This document shows positions 9,208-17,367 of a stretch of 35,061 bases of DNA, in pieces (the stretch's first letter is position 1; the number at the start of each line of letters is the position of its first letter). The position numbers and the translations under genes were made by a program. The notes under the pieces are model-generated. The model saw only the letters and a program-made list of their open reading frames with translations. It did not search any database and was not told where the DNA came from. The stretch spans positions 1 through 35,061 of the forward strand of contig JANXQJ010000001.1 of the NCBI GenBank assembly GCA_025356865.1, written 5' to 3'. The stretch is from Deltaproteobacteria bacterium (GTDB lineage: Bacteria > Desulfobacterota > Deferrimicrobia > Deferrimicrobiales > Deferrimicrobiaceae).

Positions 9208-9257
9208 ACTGATAACAAATACCATTGCGATAGTCCACCACAAAGGAGGAACCCATC

Positions 9258-9386
9258 ATGGAAAAAGAGAGCCAGGGGCAGGAAGTCGAAGGGACGCAGG
9301 AGCTGGAGGTGCTGGAGGAAGGGCAGGCCGGCACGGAGGAATTGATGGCTTGTTGCAAAGGCGGCTCGGGGAGCGCCCGCGCCTGA
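9258..9386 (+). CDS. Candidate RiPP precursor peptide (42 aa, C-terminal CCKGGSGSARA core)
   Basis: RBS AAAGGAGG 9 nt upstream of ATG; acidic Glu/Gln-rich leader then ACCKGGSGSARA; directly upstream of and co-oriented with a radical SAM/SPASM gene; absent from the ORF track because of its length. Confidence 0.75.
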   Translation: MEKESQGQEVEGTQELEVLEEGQAGTEELMACCKGGSGSARA

Positions 9387-9406
9387 AGACCGCAATTTGA
9401 ACAGAC

Positions 9407-9432
9407 CCGGGGGGAGCAGCCGCTCTCCCCGG
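9407..9432 (+). promoter_or_regulatory. Stable hairpin between precursor and maturase (possible attenuator or mRNA stability element)
   Basis: CCGGGGGGAGC-AGCC-GCTCTCCCCGG, 11-bp stem with 4-nt loop; no following U-tract. Confidence 0.55.
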
Positions 9433-9451
9433 ATATTCCAGAGGTCCCCCC

Positions 9452-10765
9452 GTGCCGCTCTCCAGGTATCACGTTCGGTATCCCGACCCGGATTGTCCCG
9501 GGTCCAGGCTCCTCTTTTCGACGAAAAAAGGGTCGGTGGTCCGCATTTCCGACCGGCGCCTGGCCGCCATCCTGGACGGCAACCCGACCGTTTCCGAGCG
9601 GGCCACTCTCACCCGGCTTGAACTCTGGACCGACGACCCGGCCGTCGAGCGGGCCGGCATGGCGGACATCGTCGCCCGCACCAACGCGCGCAGCCGCCGC
9701 TTCGTCGCCACGGTGGTGCTGACGCTGGATTGCAACCTCGACTGCCCCTACTGCTTCGAGGGAGATTTTCGCGGCAACTTCCCGATGGAAGCGGATACCG
9801 CCAGGCTGCTCGTAGAGGTCGTGACGCGCGATCAGATCGGGCGGGGACGCGACGTGGAGATCCGCTTCTACGGCGGGGAACCGCTCATGGCGCTCCCCCG
9901 CCTCAAGGCGATCTCCCGGTCGCTGCAGCAGGCGGCCGAATCGGGCGGGACGACCTATTCGATGAGCCTGGTCACCAACGGCACCCTGCTCACCCGCCCG
10001 CTGGTCGAGGAACTGCTCCCGCTTGGGTTGGAAAGTGCCCAGGTCACGCTGGACGGTTCTCCGGAGATCCACGACCGCCAGCGGCCATTCGCCTCGGGAC
10101 GCGGGAGCTACGGGACCATCCTGAAGAATGTGGTCGACGTCCACAAATCGGTGACGCTCAAGCTCGGCGGCAACTTCACGCAGGACAACTTTCGCCGATT
10201 CCCGCGGATGCTGGACGACCTGCTGGCGGCCGGGGTCGATCCGGCGCGGCTTGATCCGATCCAGTTCGCGCCGATCCTGCCCAGGTCCGGGCGCACCGCA
10301 GGCCACGATGCCGGCGGATGCCTGTTCACGGGGGACGAGCCGTGGCTGATCGAGGCGGCCCTTTATCTGCGCGAGGAGACGCTTGCACGGGGGTTTGCGG
10401 TGGATCGGCCGGGGATGGGGATCTGCATGGTGGAACTGGAAGACCGCCTGGTGGTGAATCGGGATGGTACGCTCTACAAATGCCCGGCCTTCCTGGGCTG
10501 GCCGGAACTGTCGGTCGGAACGCTGGCCGAGGGGATCGGCGATTACAGCGAATCGCACCGGCTCGATTTCTGGAAAACGGAAACGTGCCTCGATTGCGCC
10601 TATTTACCCCTGTGTTTCGGCGGCTGCCGGCTGCTGCCGATGCTGCGCCGCGGAGCGATCGACGGCGTGGACTGCCGCAAGCCGTTTTTCGACGCCGCCC
10701 TCGAAAAGATCATCCTGCAGGGCGTGCGGCACCCGCGGGCCCCTGCCATCCGGCCCCCGTCTTGA
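9452..10765 (+). CDS. Radical SAM/SPASM peptide maturase (geopeptide-maturase-like)
   Basis: CNLDCPYCFEG (CxxxCxxC), FYGGEPLM, SPASM-type Cys (GICMVELEDRLVVNRDGTLYKCPAFLG ... CLDCAYLPLCFGGCR ... DC); GTG start. Confidence 0.88.
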   Translation: MPLSRYHVRYPDPDCPGSRLLFSTKKGSVVRISDRRLAAILDGNPTVSERATLTRLELWTDDPAVERAGMADIVARTNARSRRFVATVVLTLDCNLDCPYCFEGDFRGNFPMEADTARLLVEVVTRDQIGRGRDVEIRFYGGEPLMALPRLKAISRSLQQAAESGGTTYSMSLVTNGTLLTRPLVEELLPLGLESAQVTLDGSPEIHDRQRPFASGRGSYGTILKNVVDVHKSVTLKLGGNFTQDNFRRFPRMLDDLLAAGVDPARLDPIQFAPILPRSGRTAGHDAGGCLFTGDEPWLIEAALYLREETLARGFAVDRPGMGICMVELEDRLVVNRDGTLYKCPAFLGWPELSVGTLAEGIGDYSESHRLDFWKTETCLDCAYLPLCFGGCRLLPMLRRGAIDGVDCRKPFFDAALEKIILQGVRHPRAPAIRPPS

Positions 10766-11762
10766 TGAAGACCATCTTTCCCCGGACGACCTGGGACTCG
10801 CCCCTGGACAGGATCCGGTTGCCCCGTTTCTTGTTGAATTCGACCGCCGCGGCAATCGATTTATCGGTATTCCGGTCGAGATAGGCCTTGTAGAACCGGT
10901 CGAAATTGTCGAGGTTTATGGCATTGTTCTCCGTCAATGGCGCAAACTCCTGGCCATCGAGATATTGCGGGAGATAGACCATGACGTCCCCCAGCGCGGT
11001 CAGCGTCGCATCGTAATCGACCGTGCAGATGATGGTTCCGTCGTCTGTTTTGCCTTTCTGCGAGCGGGTCACCTTGACGTTTTTCAGGGAATAGCCGTCG
11101 CCGAAGGGTCCCATTTTATCGTTCACGTATCGATCGACCGCCCCCGCCAGCTTCAACAGATCCTTCTTGAAATCCTCGGGACCGTTGTTTTCCCGGGTTT
11201 TATCGAGAAGGACCGCGCTCGGCATGCGCTCCCGGCAATCCAGCGCCAGCCGCTGGACCATCGCGGAGACGACTTTCATGTCATCGGCCGGGCCGTTTTG
11301 CATCGCATCCAGGTTGTCGATCCGGCTTCCGACGAACGCCGCGTTGATCCGGGCCAGTTCGGTCGCCTCGAAATTGGCTTTCACCGCCTTGTCGGAAGGG
11401 GTGCGATTCAGCCAGGCATATCCGCCGGTCACGACGAGCAGCAGCGCCAGCAGCCCGAAGGCGAGCTTTCCCCGCCCCACCCTGTCGAGCAGATCCAGCG
11501 TGGCTTCCCGGATGCGATCGGCCGTTTCCTCCCATGCCGGCGTCCTGGATTCGGCCCGAGCCGCCCCGTTCTTGAATCTCGCCGAGTTGCAGACCGGGCA
11601 TTTCATGATCTTGATGCTGTTGATTTTCCCGCAGGACATGCAGGACCACGATTTGGCCCTGTCCTTCGCGTTCAGGACGATTTCCCGGTCGATGCTGCAG
11701 ACGCCGCAGGAGGCAAGGCTGTCATCCTGGTTGACTTCGTTGCAATTCTTGCAGACCCACAT
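10710..11762 (-). CDS. Membrane-anchored protein with double zinc-ribbon N-terminus (hypothetical)
   Basis: MWVCKNCNEVNQDDSLASCGVC and SWSCMSCGKINSIKIMKCPVCNSARF zinc ribbons; single TM LAFGLLALLLVVTGGYAWL. Confidence 0.75.
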   Translation of the reverse strand: MWVCKNCNEVNQDDSLASCGVCSIDREIVLNAKDRAKSWSCMSCGKINSIKIMKCPVCNSARFKNGAARAESRTPAWEETADRIREATLDLLDRVGRGKLAFGLLALLLVVTGGYAWLNRTPSDKAVKANFEATELARINAAFVGSRIDNLDAMQNGPADDMKVVSAMVQRLALDCRERMPSAVLLDKTRENNGPEDFKKDLLKLAGAVDRYVNDKMGPFGDGYSLKNVKVTRSQKGKTDDGTIICTVDYDATLTALGDVMVYLPQYLDGQEFAPLTENNAINLDNFDRFYKAYLDRNTDKSIAAAVEFNKKRGNRILSRGESQVVRGKMVFIKTGAGWQGPAGAARPAG

Positions 11763-11777
11763 GCCCCGCCTCCGGTT

Positions 11778-11807
11778 TTGCGTTGCCTGTTCCCGGTCCA
11801 GTATAAT
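11778..11807 (+). promoter_or_regulatory. Sigma70-like promoter upstream of the YVTN gene
   Basis: TTGCGT -18 nt- TATAAT. Confidence 0.45.
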
Positions 11808-11853
11808 GATCGCGGGGAATCGCGGGAAGCGGTTTCCCGACAGGAGATAAAGC

Positions 11854-12515
11854 ATGCGACGTTTCATCGTACCGACATGCGTGGTTGCGATCGCGATCAC
11901 GGCCTTCGCGCCCTCATTCGCAAGGGACGGCGACTACCGCCTGGTCCGTGAGATCAAGGTCGGCGGGGAGGGGGGCTGGGACTACCTGCTCGCCGATGCG
12001 GATGCGCGCCGCCTTTACGTCTCCCACGCCACGCAGGTCGAGGTACTAAACATCGACAACGGTTCGGTCGTGGGGACGATCGGGAATACCCAAGGGGTGC
12101 ACGGGATCGCGCTGGCCCCCGACCTCGGCCGCGGCTTCACGAGCAACGGGCGCGCGGCGACGGTCACCCTCTTCGAGCGGAGCTGGATGCGAAGGATGGT
12201 CGCGTGGTGACGACGCTGCCCATCGGAAAGGGCGTCGACGCCAACGCATTCGACCCGGGGACCGGGCTCGCGTTCAGTTCGAACGGGGAGGGGACGCTGA
12301 CCGTCGTCGGGAAGGATTCATCCGGAAAGTTCCAGGTCGTGGGCAACGTTCCGACCCGGAAAGGGGCGCGGACCATGGCGCTCGATCCGAAGACGCACAA
12401 CGTGTTCCTCCCGATCGCCGAATACGACCCGACCCCCGCCGCCACGAAAGAAAACCCGAAGCCCCGGCCGCCGATCAGGCCGGGCACGTTCTCGATACTC
12501 GTGCTGGGGCGGTAG
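11854..12515 (+). pseudogene. YVTN/YncE-type beta-propeller protein with internal deletion and frameshift
   Basis: MRRFIVPTCVVAIAITAFAPSFARDGDYRLVREIKVGGEGGWDYLLADADARRLYVSHATQVEVLNIDNGSVVGTIGNTQGVHGIALAPDLGRGFTSNGRAATVTLF ends abruptly; the C-terminal part DAKDGRVVTTLPIGKGVDANAFDPGTGLAFSSNGEGTLTVV... resumes in another frame. Confidence 0.75.
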
Positions 12516-12576
12516 CTTCGTGCAGGTCTGTTGTGGCACCATGCTGCGGTTGACATGAAAACGCCGGGGTATCGTC

Positions 12577-13551
12577 TTGAACCAGTCACGTGAAGTTCTT
12601 GCAGCGAAAAACAGGGCGGCGACGCTGTCGATCGGTTCCAACACGGTCCTGATCGTCCTGAAGCTGATCGTCGGGATCACGATGCAGTCGGTCAGTGTCA
12701 TATCCGAGGCGGTCCATTCGGGGCTCGACCTGGTCGCAGCGGTCATCGCCTGGTTCTCGATCCGGGAGGCCGGCAAGCCCGCCGACGACGAGCACCGCTT
12801 CGGTCACGGCAAGATCGAGAACGTGGCCGGAACCATCGAGGCCGTCCTGATCTTCGGCGCGGCGATCTACATCATATGGGAGGCGGTGGGGAAGCTTCGC
12901 TCGGGCGTGGTCGAGATCGAAAGCCTGGGGCTGGGCGTCGCCGTGATGCTGGTTTCGTCGGTGGCGAACTACTTCGTGTCCCGGCACCTGTTGAGCGTCG
13001 CGGTCGAGACGGATTCGGTCGCGCTCGAGGCCGACGCGATGCACCTGCGAACGGACGTATACACTTCCGTCGGCGTGCTCGGGGGCCTCGCGGCCATCAA
13101 GCTCACCGGCATCGCCCTCCTTGACCCGATCGCCGCCATCGTCGTGGCGCTGATGATCATCAAGGCGGCGTGGGATCTGACCCGGACAGCCTTCTTCCAC
13201 ATCCTGGACGTCAAGCTTCCGGATGACGAGGAGGCGAAGATCCACGAAGTGATGGAAAGCTACACGGGTCGCATCATCGAATACCACAAGCTGCGGACCC
13301 GCAAGGCGGGGCACGTCCGGCACATCGACATGCACCTGGTCGTCCCGAAGCAGATGACCGTGTATGCGGGGCACACCCTTTGCGACCTGATTACGGCCGA
13401 CATCAAGAATTCCCTCCCGTACAGCCACATCCTGGTGCACATGGAGCCCTGTCCGGGTGGATGCGACCTGTGCGCGGTGGCGTGTCCGAAAGTCGCGGAC
13501 CCCGGCGATTCAGGCAGCCTGGTCAGAATGCATAGTCCGCCTTCACCCTGA
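12577..13551 (+). CDS. Cation diffusion facilitator family transporter
   Basis: SVSVISEAVHSGLDLVAAVIAWFSIREA..DDEHRFGHGKIENVAGTIEA, ALEADAMHLRTDVYTSVGVL; TTG start. Confidence 0.9.
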   Translation: MNQSREVLAAKNRAATLSIGSNTVLIVLKLIVGITMQSVSVISEAVHSGLDLVAAVIAWFSIREAGKPADDEHRFGHGKIENVAGTIEAVLIFGAAIYIIWEAVGKLRSGVVEIESLGLGVAVMLVSSVANYFVSRHLLSVAVETDSVALEADAMHLRTDVYTSVGVLGGLAAIKLTGIALLDPIAAIVVALMIIKAAWDLTRTAFFHILDVKLPDDEEAKIHEVMESYTGRIIEYHKLRTRKAGHVRHIDMHLVVPKQMTVYAGHTLCDLITADIKNSLPYSHILVHMEPCPGGCDLCAVACPKVADPGDSGSLVRMHSPPSP

Positions 13552-15508
13552 AATTGCGGCCATTCTGCGCCACGAGGCCCCGGTCGGGCTCGCCCCAGGG
13601 GTCGCCGTATTTCCTGTCCAGCAGGTTGTAGACGCTGCCCGAGATCTCGAATCCCGGAACGATCTTCTTCGACAGGAGCGTGACGTTCACCACGGCGAAG
13701 GCGCCCGCGGCGGGAACCAGGCTGGTCGGGTCCGTATTCCGCCGGCTGGTGTACTGCACTTCGGGCGAGACGAGCAACCGGGCTGCGAACGCGGGAACCG
13801 TCGCCCCGGCCTTTGCGAGGTGCCTGGGCGAGTTGCTCAGCGGTTCTCCGGTGCGTCCGTCCTCGGACTGCTGCCACGTGTAGGAAACCCGGCCCCCCAG
13901 TCCGTTTTCTCCACGGCCTTCGAGCTCGAACTCGGCGCCGTTCGTCTTGACCTCGTCGATGTTCCGGTAGGTCGAGAAGCCGGTCGCGACGTCGAAGACC
14001 GACGAGATGAGATTCGTGACGCGGTACTGGAACAGCGAGACGGTCCCCCGGAAGGCGGGGCCGAGCTCCCGCTCGAGCACGAGTTCGTAGGTCTTTATCT
14101 TTTCCGGGCGGAGGGCGGGGTTGGCCGCGAGGCTGACGTTGTCCCGGTAGAACTGCTCGTAGGCGTTCGGCGCCCGGAAGGCTTGTCCGTACAGCGCCTT
14201 GATCGTCGTGGTCGCGAGCGGTGACCAGATCAGCGCCACCCTCGGGTTGGTGGTTCCGCCGAAGTTCGAGTAGTGGTCGTGGCGCACGCCGGCGTTCAGG
14301 ATCAGTTTGGGCAGGATGCGCCATTCGTCCTGCGCGTAGAGCGCCCAGACATACGAGTTCGTGTCGACGTCGAGGACGGCGTTGAAAGGATCGACGTCGT
14401 AGTTTTTCTGCTCCTGCCGGTCGTTCCGCCGGAACTCCCCGCCGCCCGTCACGATGTGGCTGCCGAGCACCTTTTTCGTCCCCTTGATCTCCGCACCCCA
14501 CCAGATCCCCTTCGCCTCGTCCCGGTTCACGACGGAAGGGGGAATGATGTAGTCGCCGTAATATCGGAAAAAATCGCCGAACCCCCGCGCCGTCACGTTG
14601 ACGTCGCCCGGAAGTTCCTGCTCGAACTTGACGTCGAGATAGCTGTGCTCGTCGACCGTGAAGGTCCGGTTGTCGCCGAGCGCCGTCCCGAAGGCACCGG
14701 TCGGAACGCCCTTCTTCCGGTGGCCGTGAACCCCTTCGATCGTGAAGTCGCCGAGCGCCACCTTGGCGAAAAAGTCGTGCGACCGCTCGTAATCGCAGCG
14801 GTCCGAGATGCCGTTGCGGGTCGCGGGGTCGTTCATGTCCGGGAAGAAGAGGTTTTGCCCCGCGCTGTCGTAGGCCGAGGCCGACAGGATCGCCTCCTGC
14901 CACCCCTCGAACTGCTTGCCGTAGCTCGCCCGTCCGCCGAACGAGCGATAGCTGCCCGCCGATGCCGACAGGTCGGCGCCGTCGAGGTGGTGCCCGCTCT
15001 TCGTGATCACGTTGACCACGGCGAAGAAGGCGCTCGATCCGTAAAGGGACGAGCTCGGGCCGCGCACGACCTCGACCCGGTCGATCAGTTCGACGTCGAC
15101 GGGGAATTCGCGCCCGATGAGCGCCTGGTCGTAGACGTTGTTATTGAGGCGGTGCCCGTCCACCAGGAGCAGGATCCGGCTGTTGTAGTCGCCGGGACGG
15201 CCGAATCCGCGGACGCCGAGGTAGCTGTAGTTCCGGTCGTCGGTGACGTAGAAGCCGCGGACGCCTCGGAGGATGTCGGCGAGCGTCCGGTAGCCGTGTG
15301 CGCCGATGTCGGCCGAGGTCACGATGGTGACCGCCGACGGGGCATCGGTCACTTTCTGGGGATATCGCGAGGCGGTGGAGACCATGTCCTCCTGCCGGGC
15401 GGCTTCGTCGGATCCGTCCTTTGCCGCGAGCGACGGGGCGGGTAAAGTCGCCAGGAGCGCGAACAGGACAAGCGGTGCGGTCCAGCGATGAGCCCGTGCC
15501 ATCGGCAT
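13523..15508 (-). CDS. TonB-dependent receptor
   Basis: Signal peptide; plug DMVSTASRYPQKVTDAPSAVTIVTSADIGAHGYRTLADILRGVRGFYV..ILLLVDGHRLNNNVY..VEVVRGPSSSLYGSSAFFAVVNVITK; C-terminal YAF. Confidence 0.92.
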   Translation of the reverse strand: MPMARAHRWTAPLVLFALLATLPAPSLAAKDGSDEAARQEDMVSTASRYPQKVTDAPSAVTIVTSADIGAHGYRTLADILRGVRGFYVTDDRNYSYLGVRGFGRPGDYNSRILLLVDGHRLNNNVYDQALIGREFPVDVELIDRVEVVRGPSSSLYGSSAFFAVVNVITKSGHHLDGADLSASAGSYRSFGGRASYGKQFEGWQEAILSASAYDSAGQNLFFPDMNDPATRNGISDRCDYERSHDFFAKVALGDFTIEGVHGHRKKGVPTGAFGTALGDNRTFTVDEHSYLDVKFEQELPGDVNVTARGFGDFFRYYGDYIIPPSVVNRDEAKGIWWGAEIKGTKKVLGSHIVTGGGEFRRNDRQEQKNYDVDPFNAVLDVDTNSYVWALYAQDEWRILPKLILNAGVRHDHYSNFGGTTNPRVALIWSPLATTTIKALYGQAFRAPNAYEQFYRDNVSLAANPALRPEKIKTYELVLERELGPAFRGTVSLFQYRVTNLISSVFDVATGFSTYRNIDEVKTNGAEFELEGRGENGLGGRVSYTWQQSEDGRTGEPLSNSPRHLAKAGATVPAFAARLLVSPEVQYTSRRNTDPTSLVPAAGAFAVVNVTLLSKKIVPGFEISGSVYNLLDRKYGDPWGEPDRGLVAQNGRNFRVKADYAF

Positions 15509-15594
15509 GCCTCCCGAATCCGGTGATATGGGACTCATCGACAGCTCCGGCCGAAACCTTTAATGATTTCCGGTCTTGTGCCGGACGAACAAGA

Positions 15595-15626
15595 AAGCGC
15601 CATCAGGACCGTCCCTGATGGCGCTT
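15595..15626 (-). terminator. Intrinsic terminator
   Basis: AAGCGCCATCAGG / CCTGATGGCGCTT 13-bp perfect stem followed (minus strand) by TCTTGTT. Confidence 0.8.
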
Positions 15627-15649
15627 CATGAAGTCACTGGATCAACTCG

Positions 15650-16380
15650 TTACCAGGCGGTCGTCAGTTCGCTCAACTTGGTGACGGTTACGACGGTGAC
15701 GGTGTAATGAACCACATCGCCGTACTCATGCTCCGAACTCGCAAAGAAATACCCGAATCCGCCCGGAGGGCCGTTTACGGATATATAAATGAATCCTTCA
15801 GCCCCGAGGTATTGGAGCACGCCGTCCGCCGATATGGTGCGGATGAAGGTGTTTGCACCATCTTTGAGGACGAGGGCGACCGAGGTGATGGTGTCGTTGT
15901 CGATACCGGTTGCGATGTTCAACGTGATGTACGCCCCGGGCAGATACGCCGGATCATCGGCGGTCAGTTCGGGAATGGTGACGGGGCCAACCTCCGGATC
16001 GTAAACGTCGGCATCAAAGGGAGCTTGCAAATTGCCTGCAGTAAAGATGTATGACCCGGAGTCATATTGCCGCTGGCAATCGAAAACCATGTTCTTGTTG
16101 AACTTCGTGTCCGCGACGGTCTGAATGACCGCATTGTTGAATGCGTTCGTCGCATCGGCAAGCGCGGTAACCGCGTTGTCGACTCCGGGCTGGGTTGCAG
16201 AGGTGTTGTCCGCAACGCCCCGGGCGTCGGCGATCGCCGCGGTAAAAGCGTCCTTGGCGGATTGGGGCACGTTTCCAAGGCCGGTTCCGACGGTTTTGCT
16301 GGTTGCCAGATTGTCGGCCGCTGAAATCGCCGAGTTCAGGATCGTCTTGTCGACGGCCGGATCGTTGTTTGGTTTCCGTT
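15650..16380 (-). pseudogene. Hypothetical protein with FIVAR-like helical segment; apparent 5' truncation
   Basis: Frame remains open upstream of MPQSAK (AERKPNNDPAVDKTILNSAISAADNLATSKTVGTGLGNVPQSAKDAFTAAIADARGVAD...) until a stop, with no ATG. Confidence 0.5.
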
Positions 16381-16416
16381 CGGCTTATCGGCAACCGGTG
16401 CGGGAAAGATCAGTAA

Positions 16417-16620
16417 AAATGGGATATCAGGAAACAGAACGTCAACATCGTTTACGTCAGCGTGGCGCGGCCTGAAGATCAGAAGGCCTTCTACGATTAC
16501 GGGATCCGGAGCCTCCCCTCGCTGGTGCTCGTCGATCGAAGGGGCAGGGTCGACCGCGTTTTCCCCCCGGGAATCCAGAGCTACGAAACGCTGGCGGTGG
16601 CGCTGGATCGGCTGAAATAA
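16417..16620 (+). pseudogene. C-terminal fragment of a thioredoxin-like protein
   Basis: WDIRKQNVNIVYVSVARPEDQKAFYDYGIRSLPSLVLVDRRGRVDRVFPPGIQSYETLAVALDRLK*: thioredoxin C-terminal half with cis-Pro, no WCxxC and no start. Confidence 0.65.
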
Positions 16621-17262
16621 ATGGATATCGGCATCGCTTCGGCGTCCGTTGCCGTGGGAGCCGGACTGGCGAGCGTCCTGTCCCCCTGCGTCCTTCCCGT
16701 CGTCCCGATCCTGGTGGCGGGGGCTTCCGGAAAAGACAGGCTCCGTCCGGTTCTCCTGGTCGCCGGTCTTTCCATCAGCTTCATGGCCATGGGAGCGGTC
16801 TCGTCGCTGCTTGGGGCATACCTGATCGGCCGCACGCGGTACATCGAGCTCGCGGGCGCGGCTTTCATCCTCGTCATGGGCTTGTCCGTGCTGCTCGACC
16901 TGGGTTTGTTCAAGCGCTTCCATCGCCTGGCGAACATCCACGTCCAGGGTGAAGGACGGGTCGGGACACTGCTGCTCGGCATGTCGCTCGGCCTGGTCTG
17001 GGTCCCCTGCGTGGGGCCGTTTCTGTCGACCGTGCTCGCGATTGTCGGCACTTCGGGGCAACTCGCCCGGGGCGTGCTCCTTCTGGGGCTTTATTCCCTG
17101 GGGCTGGCGGTTCCGATGCTTGCGATCGCCTATGCTTCCCACCTGGTGCAGGGGCGCATCCGGGGGCTGATGCGGCACGACGCGCTCCTGCGCTACATCA
17201 GCGGCGGCGTCCTCGTGGCGTTCGGCCTCTACGCCATCGTTTTCGGAAATCCGGCATATTGA
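16621..17262 (+). CDS. Cytochrome c biogenesis protein CcdA / DsbD-like thiol:disulfide transmembrane protein
   Basis: GLASVLSPCVLPVVPIL and GLVWVPCVGPFLSTVLA motifs; multiple TM helices; ATG directly abuts the thioredoxin-fragment stop. Confidence 0.9.
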   Translation: MDIGIASASVAVGAGLASVLSPCVLPVVPILVAGASGKDRLRPVLLVAGLSISFMAMGAVSSLLGAYLIGRTRYIELAGAAFILVMGLSVLLDLGLFKRFHRLANIHVQGEGRVGTLLLGMSLGLVWVPCVGPFLSTVLAIVGTSGQLARGVLLLGLYSLGLAVPMLAIAYASHLVQGRIRGLMRHDALLRYISGGVLVAFGLYAIVFGNPAY

Positions 17263-17367
17263 TCCGCCACCGGAAAAACAAGGAGGCGCATCTATGGCCA
17301 ATTACCGGCCGGGAGTAATATGCTGACTGCGAGCATTCGCGGAAACAGGTTTTAAAGGAAGGCAGCG

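Noticed and set aside
13260-14903. 547-aa minus-strand ORF overlapping the TonB receptor
   Set aside because: Out-of-frame shadow of the receptor gene with low-complexity RRR/GRP composition.
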